Program-made: the position numbers and the translations under genes
Assembly (NCBI RefSeq): GCF_030445035.2
Contig: NC_080677.1
Location: 109,857,263 to 109,921,262 of the forward strand
Length of the DNA stretch: 64,000 bases
Source of the DNA: Dasypus novemcinctus
Lineage: Eukaryota > Chordata > Mammalia > Cingulata > Dasypodidae
Direction of reading: 5' to 3'
In this document: one piece after another, positions 56,371-64,000 of the stretch
Layout of the letters: each line of letters begins with the position of its first letter
Position numbering within the stretch: position 1 is the first letter of the stretch
Notes under the pieces: generated by a model
Database searches by the model: none
What the model was told of the DNA's origin: nothing
What the model saw: the letters and a program-made list of their open reading frames with translations, nothing else

Positions 56371-56887
56371 TAAACTGGCCGGTTCCTCTGGGTGTGCTAC
56401 CCTTTAATTGTATTAGAGTCAGCTGAGATGTCTTGATTAAATTAAGATTTGGGCTTTGCTTTGATCACGTCAGTAGGGTGTGGCCAGGGTGGAGTCCCTG
56501 CCCCTTTGGTGGGCTGATATAAACAGACACCCACTCCAGAAGACACACAGGAAGAGAGAGAGCTCTTTAGACAAGGCAGAGGAGAGAGTTTTGATCCCAT
56601 GGCCGGGAAAGAGAGATGAGCCATTCGCCTGATAGTTTGCAGTGCTGAGAAAGCCCAGAAAGAAACCCTATGCCAGCCTGCAGCTGAGAGAAAGGAAGGC
56701 CGAACCTTTGCAGACATCAGCCACCATCTTGCTTCAACGCGTGGCAACTGACTTTGGCGAGAAAGCAACCTTGAGTTGGGCTCTTTAGGGCCTTGCAACA
56801 GTAAACTTTTACCCCAAATGAATGCCCTTTATAAAAGCCAACAGATTTCTAGTACTTTGTATCGCACCCCCTTGGCTGACTAATACA
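56371..56887 (+). mobile_element. MaLR-like LTR
   Basis: Begins near aaactggccggttcctctgg. A TATA-like gctgatataaacagac lies mid-element. The 3' part has aaatgaatgccctttataaa with agccaacagatttc and the terminus ggctgactaataca, as in MaLR LTRs ('ggactaataca'). The extreme 5' end appears lost. No internal genes. Confidence 0.7.
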
Positions 56888-57194
56888 CCTTACACAATAT
56901 TCTTTCATTTATTATGACAAGTATGTGACTGATTTTATAAATGCGCCATACACATGTGAAAAAATTATGTATTATCTTTTTGTAAGGTTCAAATTTGTGT
57001 TTTTATACTGTATACTAGTTGCACATGTATACTCACATATGCATGTATGAATAATAGGCTTATTGATATATTATTATAGTCTTACTTGATTTTGATTTCA
57101 TATTCTATCAAAATGTGAAAGAAATATATTAAAATCTACCACCAAGGCTATTTCACCATCCTTGTTTTATAGTGGTTTTGATATTTTTTATTTT

Positions 57195-57780
57195 GTTGCT
57201 ATGTTTTTAAATTTTTTCTATTAGAGAAGTTGTGGGCTTACAGATCAATCACACATAAGATAATACAGGATTCCCATACACCACCCCACCAGCAATACCT
57301 TGCATTGGTATGGAACATTTGTTACAGTTGATGATAGCACTTTTTTGTAATTGTACTGATTTTTTAAATTGGTAGTTACTTTTGTTGCAATTGATGCAAA
57401 ATTATTAAAATAGTACTATTTACTATCTTCCATAGTTTACATTAAGTATATTTTCTCCATTACCATCATATTATTAACACTTCGTATTAGTGATATACAT
57501 TTGTTAAAATTCATGAAAGAACATTCCTATACTTATACTGTTAACTATAGCCCATTGTCTACAATAGGGTTCACTGTGTTATACAGTCCTATGCTTTATC
57601 TTCTCATTTTTATTCTAGTAACACATACGACCTAAAGTTTCCCTTTTTAGCCACATTCATCTATATAATTCAGTGCTGCTAATTATACTGACAATAATGT
57701 GCTACCATGACAGCACCCATTTCCAAATCTTTTACAATCAACCTAAATAGAAATTCTGTACAAATTAAGCATCAACTAGA
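57195..57780. repeat. Xenarthran-type LINE-1 3' region
   Basis: ttgtgggcttacagatcaat, acaggattcccatacaccac, ttgcattggtatggaacatt with tgttacagttgatg, gcccattgtctacaataggg and tcagtgctgctaattatact: a region repeated in xenarthran L1 3' ends. Orientation not assigned. Confidence 0.55.
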
Positions 57781-57885
57781 GCATAATAGCTGTTATAGTT
57801 TCTTCATATTTATATCAGTACCCCAGGAGATTGGGCTGGCTGCATATAAAAAGAGGCTTATATAATAGTGCAGGGGTTCTTCACC

Positions 57886-58047
57886 TTTCTGGTTCCACGA
57901 ACCCCTTTGCCAGTCAGGTGAAAACCACGGACCCCTTACTAAGTCCACACTATACTGTGTATTAGTTAATGACTATATCACACCTGCACCAACATGTCCC
58001 CAGAATGTTTTTCTGAATTCCAATTCAAGCTCACAGACCCCTTAAGA
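57886..58047 (+). mobile_element. hAT-type non-autonomous DNA transposon
   Basis: caggggttcttcacctttct with ggttccacgaaccccttt, gccagtcaggtgaaaaccac and the end cacagaccccttaagaagcc: a common mammalian hAT MITE. Confidence 0.65.
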
Positions 58048-58069
58048 AGCCCCAATAGTGGCTTAAATA

Positions 58070-58184
58070 GGGGAGCTGATGTGGCTCAGTGGTTGAGTGC
58101 TGGCTTCCCACGTGCAAGGTCCTGGGTTACTTACAGGCCCTGGTACCTCAAAAATTTTTAAATAAAAAAATGAAATAAAAATAA
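58070..58184 (+). mobile_element. DAS SINE, monomer
   Basis: Forward: ggggagctgatgtggctcag with tggttgag (A box), a degenerate B box (cctgggttacttacagg), ccctggtacctc and an A-rich tail. A perfect 11-bp target duplication tggcttaaata lies at 58059-58069 and 58185-58195. Confidence 0.95.
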
Positions 58185-58471
58185 TGGCTTAAATAAATAG
58201 AAATTCATTTTCTCATATATAAAATATGCTTAAAGGTAAGAAGGCCAGGGCTTGTATGGAGTATCCATGGTCAGTGGAATATGTCCTCCTTCTCTCCTTC
58301 TGCTCTTCCACCTTTAGTGTGATCACAAAATGGCTCCTGCAGGTCTAGCCTTCACATCCATCTTCCAGGCAGGAAGGAGGAAAAAGAGGAAGGCAAAAAT
58401 GAGTCACTTCCAGCTGAATTAGACTTCTTCAGCAGGCTCCTCCTCCTAACCTGTGTTTACAAAACTTATTG

Positions 58472-58841
58472 TCAGGGAGCAAATATAGCTCAAGCGATTG
58501 GGCTCCCACCTATCACATGGAAGGTCCCTGGTTCAGTTCCCAGTGCCTCCTAAAGAAGACAGTGATTAAAGAAGGCACAATGGCAGGCATGGCAAGCTGA
58601 CACAACAAGATGACACAACAAGAAACACAAGAAGAAAAACATAATGAGAGACACCACAAAGCAGGGAATGGAGGTGGCTCAAACGATTAGGCATCTCCCT
58701 TCCATATTGGAGGTCCTGGGTTTGGTTACCAGCTGGTGCCTCTTAAAGAAACAAGGAAGACAAATAGACACAGCAAATGCAAACAATGGTAAGGGTAGGG
58801 AGAAATAATAAAATAAATTTTTTAAAAAATTGTAAAAAGAG
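58472..58841 (+). mobile_element. DAS SINE, dimer with spacer
   Basis: Forward monomers start cagggagcaaatatagctca (58473) and gcagggaatggaggtggctc (58661). The spacer carries acacaacaagatgacacaac. Flanks aaaacttattg (58461-58471) and aaaactcattg (58842-58852) form an 11-bp target duplication with one mismatch. Confidence 0.92.
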
Positions 58842-58989
58842 AAAACTCATTGCCTATCCCTGTTTGTAAGAGTTGATGGGTAAATTTTTTTTGTATGGAC
58901 ACATTGCTGCCGCAAATTAAATAGAAGTTTGTTAGTAAGGGTAAAGGGGCATGGACATTGTGTAGGCCTCTAGAAATCTGTCACACTGC

Positions 58990-59400
58990 CTTTAATCATT
59001 CTGTCCTCTTGTTCCTGTTTAATGCTCTTGGCTTTGAATTTAATAAGAAAGTTGCCACTCCTTTTGGATTTGCCTAAACACATATGCCCAACCATTTGTT
59101 TTCAAACTTTCTTTGTCACGTTCTTTGAGATGAGCCCAATCTGAAAATCTTTGTCTTTTGAAGGGAAATTCAACACATTCAAATCTATACTGTTAACTGA
59201 TACACTTATTTTTAGTCTTTCCATTTTATTTTTACTTTTCCTGTTATGCTTCCTTGTTGCTTTTTCCCTTTCTTTTCTCCTTTCCTTAGGTTTACTGGCT
59301 TGATCAATTTTTAAAATTAATTTCCCTCCTCTTCTGTTAAATAGAAAGTTTCCCTACAGAGCCCTTACTTCTCTTAAATAAATGTTGTGCCTTTTTCTGA
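58990..59400 (-). repeat. LINE-1 ORF2 fragment, antisense
   Basis: cactccttttggatttgcct, gatgagcccaatctgaaaat with ctttgtcttttgaa, and cacattcaaatctatactgt follow the reverse complement of an old L1 ORF2. Frames are broken. Confidence 0.5.
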
Positions 59401-60835
59401 CTGAATAACAAAAGCCATTGTGAGTAGTATGAGGAAGAAATGCAATTTATTTCTTCAATAGTGAAATAATAGAGCAATTGGTACCAGGTAATAATTAAGG
59501 CAGTTCATTTTCCTCATTTCTTTCAACATCACACGTAGACAGCAACAAGTATCTCCCCAACTCGCCTAGGTAGAGCTGGGAATGAGCCCTGTCTTGACCG
59601 ATTTCCAGTCCTGTGGGCAGCACTTTGCAGATTCCTTTCAGCATCTAAGGATCTGTTAAGGAAAATGGAAGACTATTATCCTAGAATTCTTTAAGTCCAC
59701 ATCACCATGAATTGTAATAAATATTCATCCTTATACTTCTCTAAGTCTTTAATGAATGCAAAAGAAGTTGTCCTGGATGATAAAGCAAATAACAAATGAG
59801 TAACACTGCAATAACATTATGGACATTTTGTGGTTTGGTTTCCCATTGTACTTCTTTTAAAAAGCTTGAATTCTACTAAATTTATGGTGGTTCAGTGAGG
59901 GCTTTGCATATAAAATTTAACTTTAGATTACTTGGTGAAACTATTAATTCTTTTTTGATATTTTTACACTTACATGAATATATTGCTTTGAAAGGAGCTT
60001 TTTTTTTTTCTTTCTCTTGTCTGGCTCCAAATTATACCTTCCACTTCATGCCATAGCAGTACACTTGTTCCTAAGAGCAATCAAGGATCTTAAAATTAAG
60101 TGACTGGTCCAAGTGTTAACATCTAAGTGGAATTTTGCCATTTTTACCATGAAGAATAATATAAAAAGAGAAAGTAAAGTTTTATTAAAACCATATAACT
60201 TCTATTCCAACTTCGTCATTCTCCTTTACTTAAAATAATTATTACCATTTTAGATCCCCTGTTGGTATGATTTGGTGACAAAGCAATATACATTTTGATA
60301 AATCTTCAAGTAGTAACTAAATTTCTTAATATTTATAATAAGTTAAATAAGTAAACTATTATGTACAAGAAACTCTCCCCCTTGAAACATTTGGGTGGTA
60401 GCCTGTGCCTGCGACTCGCTGCTTTCTCTTCCATTTGTATCACAGTTGAGTGGCCCCCTCACAGTATCCACCATTACCATGGATGGTAGGGACAGAAGGA
60501 CAAAGAATTAGCTCTGTTGGTGGAAGAGCCTCCTTTCCCAACTCCAGTATTTTCTTGCAATGTTTCAGGCAAACGGGTCATGGCACAGTGTCCTATGGAG
60601 GTAATAATTAACAAACTAATAATTTTTAAATTTACCACTTCCCTCTCTTCTTAGGTATTTTTCCTCTATTATTAAGCATGAAAAAAGGCTAGTCTCACAT
60701 TGGCCTGAAGGAAAGAGAAATGTTTGAGAGTGAAAAAGAAAAGTACCTGAGGAAAATAAAATTATTATAGAAAAAATGTGTGAAAAAGCATTTTATTACC
60801 AAATTTGAACACTAAAATTCCTTGGTAAATAGTTT
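59400..60835. other. Single-copy AT-rich DNA, about 1.4 kb
   Basis: No gene or transposon that I can support. Confidence 0.3.
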
Positions 60836-60839
60836 CTTT

Positions 60840-61020
60840 AGTTTTACTGGCTATGAATATCTGTTAAAAAATGAGACTTCACAAATTGATAATAGGTGCC
60901 AATTGCTGCAGCTAGGTTATGGGTACATGAAGATGGAAAGTGGGTTCATTTTACTATTCTTTCTATCTTTGTGTATGTTTGAAATTTTTCATAATAAAAG
61001 GTTTTTTAAAAATGTGATTT
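60840..61020 (+). repeat. LINE-1 3' end fragment
   Basis: gctaggttatgggtacatga, ttcattttactattctttct and ttgaaatttttcataataaa with aggtttttt: terminal segment of an old L1. The open frame crossing it is chance. Confidence 0.65.
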
Positions 61021-61209
61021 CATTTTGTGTGATTTATATATCTTTAAAAAAAATAATACTAAAAAAAAGATTTCAGAAAACTGTTCTTGATTGGTTAATT
61101 CTGAAAAAGAGAATCTATTGGATATTACACGTCCCCCACAAAAAGAACATCATATGGTAGTGAGAGTAGCACAATATTATGAATGTGATTAACTACACTA
61201 AATGGTTGA

Positions 61210-61532
61210 GAGCAGTTGAGATGGAAAGTTTAAATCGTATATATGTTTCCCTAATTTAAAAAAAAGCAATTAAAAAGACAATGGCAATTAAGTGTAATAC
61301 ATGATCCTGCATGGAATCTAACAATAGAGCAGAAAAGTCTTAAAAGGACATTATTGGGACATATGAAAAATTTGAAATATAGACTGTAAGCTTTTTATCA
61401 ATGTTAAATTAATTGAACTTGATTATTTATGGTAGTTAAGTGGGTATGCTTGTTCTTAAAGAATTGTTATGTGTTCAAGGAGTATGATGTATACAATGTA
61501 TGCTCAAATGTTTAGAAGATTAGATGGATGGG

Positions 61533-61584
<52 letters not shown>

Positions 61585-61745
61585 GATGGATAGATAGAAT
61601 GATACAGCAAATGTGGCAAAATTAAAACTGGTTGATCTGATTATCTGGGAGGAGGGATATGTTGATATTCTCTATATGGGTTTTGTATTGTACAGCAACT
61701 GTGCTGTAAGTTTGAAATTATTTCAAAATAGAAAGTCTAAGAAAA
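61210..61745 (+). repeat. Old LINE-1 3' end with a GATA array
   Basis: Ends aagtttgaaattatttcaaa with atagaaagtc and an A tail, an L1M terminus. A (GATA)n array at 61531-61584, with imperfect extension to 61600, lies inside. Confidence 0.5.
61531..61600. repeat. (GATA)n microsatellite
   Basis: About 13 pure GATA units followed by interrupted ones. Confidence 0.95.
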
Positions 61746-62715
61746 AAAAGCATTATGAATAGTTGTATTAATGGAGTCCAAAGCTACTCTGGAATTTAAT
61801 CTTGACAAAATGTTTCAAACCTGGATACAAGTCCTGCAGTTGACCCTCTATGACTGAACATGGGAAAAAAATAGTCATGAATAGCATTTGAAAATAGATT
61901 TTCAGTAAGAGAAGACAATACTTACCAGAACCAAATCACCAGTTCTCTAGTTATTTTTACTTTCATACTATTTAGAGTCAAAATAATAGATGGAGAATCA
62001 GAAGTTTATATGAACTAATCCCCAGAACATTACTATTTGTTTTACCTTTTGTTTTTTTTTTCTCTAGTTACATGAGAAGCCATGAGACTAAAGTTTATAT
62101 ATTCTAGAAGCATTTTGAGGAATTACATGTTTGAAAGGAAGATTTTTCTAATAGAATTTTGTTACTACAAAGATTCTCTTCTTTGCTAAGAAGAGACAGA
62201 CTAAAAGCTACAAAAACAACTAAGATTCATTCTAAACGTTTGTTTAATAATTTCACCTCTTTGTCAAATTTCCCAGTAAGCTGCTGCATCTACTTTCATT
62301 TTCTTTTCAGCTGGCCTGGGCTTAGTACAAAGATCTGCCACACTCACATATTCACTATGTGCTGTGTGCAGGAATGTAGCAATATCCATAAGCCTTGCCT
62401 AGGATACAGATATGGTGGGCTGATGTACCACAAGAAAAAGCTCTGAAAATCTAATGGGATTCCAAGGTCCGGATCTCTACAAGATCCTGTGTCATTGACG
62501 TGACAGTCTTATGCTTTGTGTCTTTTTGAGTTGGTTTGCTTGGATGTCAGTCACATTTTAAGGTAATTATGGTATGAAATGCACTAAGGGACATGTCACA
62601 CAGTATCAGGAAGATGTGGAGTGACGTTGCTACTCAAATAAAATTAAATCCTGAGAAACTAAACCCCCAAAGGAACTGGATGTAAAAGAAAAAGAGGAAA
62701 GACAATATCTTATCA
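61745..62715. other. Single-copy DNA, about 1 kb
   Basis: No gene recognised. A frame of about 95 codons at 62159-62446 has no domain or exon signals. Confidence 0.35.
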
Positions 62716-62900
62716 TTAAAAATCAATCAGATATTTACTAAGTGCCTCTTCTGATGAGATCTTGCATTTCAGTAGCTAGCAAATCTTGGTTTGCAAACTA
62801 CTTTCACATCATTATCTTATTTGATCCTCTCCACAAACTGGTGAGGTAAGCAGTGCAATCTAAAGATGAGGAAATGGCATCACAGAGACTTAAGTGCTTA
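62715..62900 (+). repeat. MIR SINE
   Basis: agatatttactaagtgcctc, cacatcattatcttatttga with tcctctccac, and ctaaagatgaggaaatggca. Confidence 0.75.
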
Positions 62901-63609
62901 ATGAAGGCTCTCTATCCAGCTGACTGGGGCATGGGGACACTGAATCTACTGAGGTCTCCAGATGCTCTGTTCTGTGATATTTCCCTTTATGCCACTCAGC
63001 ATTGTATTCCTCCAAATTGGGTTTGAATCTGTGGAGGAGTCCAAAGAAGTGAAAACATAATCCCTGCTTTCAGGGAGTTTATGATCTAGAAGGAAGATTA
63101 ATGTTTGTGTTTTACATAATGAAACAATTAGAGAATTATTAGGTATTAAACTACATTAAAGAGGCCATAAATGCAATCCCATTTGGATTATTTTGATTGA
63201 AATAAGGTACTATAAATTCTACTCAATGCCTGGAAAAATATCTTCGCAGGTGACAGAGAATATTGGTCAACCAAATGTTTCTGAAATTTTCCAGCCAGAC
63301 AATCAGTGATTGCCTGGAGTAGTCCCGTGATTAATTTTTGACCAGGAGGAAAGCCTACAAGTGCAATCTTGTATAGCTCTGCAGTGACATGTGGCTACTT
63401 ATAAGAGCCAATTCCAGAACTCTCAAATTCTTATTGGCCTCTGTTATGTGTTACAACAACAGGCTGAGTAATGGAAGCTTGTGGGAGCTAGTCCTGGCTC
63501 TGGCACTTCATTGTTGGTTCCTCTGAGCTAGTCAATGGAGGTCACCAAGGAAATTGCCACTTTGTCTCCTCCTATTTACCTAATTTGCAAAGGTAGTAAA
63601 GAGGAAGAG
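62900..63609. other. Mostly single-copy DNA
   Basis: A short piece of the long ancient repeat family may lie at 63050-63110 (aatccctgctttcagggagt). Nothing else recognised. Confidence 0.3.
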
Positions 63610-63619
63610 TCCAGTATTT

Positions 63620-63829
63620 ATTTGTTTTGGGGGGTACCAGGGATTGAACCCAAGACTTTGGAAATGGGAAGCAGGCTTTCCACCACTGAGCTACATCCAC
63701 TCCCCAATGAGAGGTGTGTTTTTTTGTTTGTTTGCTTGTTTGTTTGTTTTTAGGTGGTACTGGGGATCAAACCCAGGACCTTAAACGTGGGAAGTGGGTG
63801 CTCAACCACTTGAGCTATATCTGCTCCCA
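63620..63829 (-). mobile_element. DAS SINE, short head-to-tail dimer
   Basis: Two reverse tRNA-like monomers: cactgagctacatccactcc at 63687 and acttgagctatatctgctcc at 63808, each with its B-box complement. It has the same architecture as the 12550-12733 dimer. A perfect 10-bp target duplication tccagtattt lies at 63610-63619 and 63830-63839. Confidence 0.95.
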
Positions 63830-64000
63830 TCCAGTATTTTTATGAAACTAGCCTGGAGGCAGGAGAATGGACACATTTGTTCTATCATCACAGGGACTGT
63901 GGACTTCAAGGGTCTGCAGTAACTCTGGGATCACTATTCTTTTCCAATATGTAAGGCTCAAACCTAAAACTTCCCAAACTCATATTTGTTTCATAAACAA

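Overview
This is a window of vertebrate nuclear DNA, almost certainly from a xenarthran and most likely an armadillo (Dasypus or a close relative). About 14 copies of one tRNA-derived SINE family, the DAS-SINEs known from Xenarthra, lie between 12.5 and 63.8 kb. Ancient mammalian repeats (MIR, L2, L3/CR1-like, L1M) fill much of the rest. I found no recognisable protein-coding exon. Open stretches in GC-rich DNA or inside repeats are chance.

Layout. 1-2.2 kb is AT-rich single-copy DNA, probably first intron of a gene running leftward out of the window. 2.3-5.1 kb is a very GC-rich CpG island with three good minus-strand splice donors (exon ends at 4503, 3576 and 2241), as expected of alternative non-coding first exons of one leftward gene. 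6.76-7.1 kb is a second CpG-rich block with a plus-strand donor (exon end 7034), so the region looks like a divergent promoter pair. From about 2.1 to 8.9 kb I see no clear transposon. A plus-strand acceptor at 14300, a 41-codon frame that opens with an ATG made of the last three bases of the 7034 exon, and an AATAAA at 14707 together suggest a short two-exon transcript. This is inference from motifs only.

From 9.6 kb to the end the window is repeat-dominated intergenic or intronic DNA. Several insertions can be ordered by nesting. A dimeric DAS sits in an L1 at 12.5 kb, a DAS plus several MIRs in an L3/CR1-like LINE at 21.4-23.6 kb, and a MaLR-like LTR in an L2 at 24.55 kb. A long DAS splits a MIR at 32.7 kb, a DAS dimer sits in an L1 at 38.3 kb, and a DAS sits in a MaLR-like LTR at 50.9 kb. 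Target-site duplications can be read directly for many of these.

The gene or genes served by the CpG islands could not be named from this window. Repeat family names rest on recognition of diagnostic segments, not on a database search.
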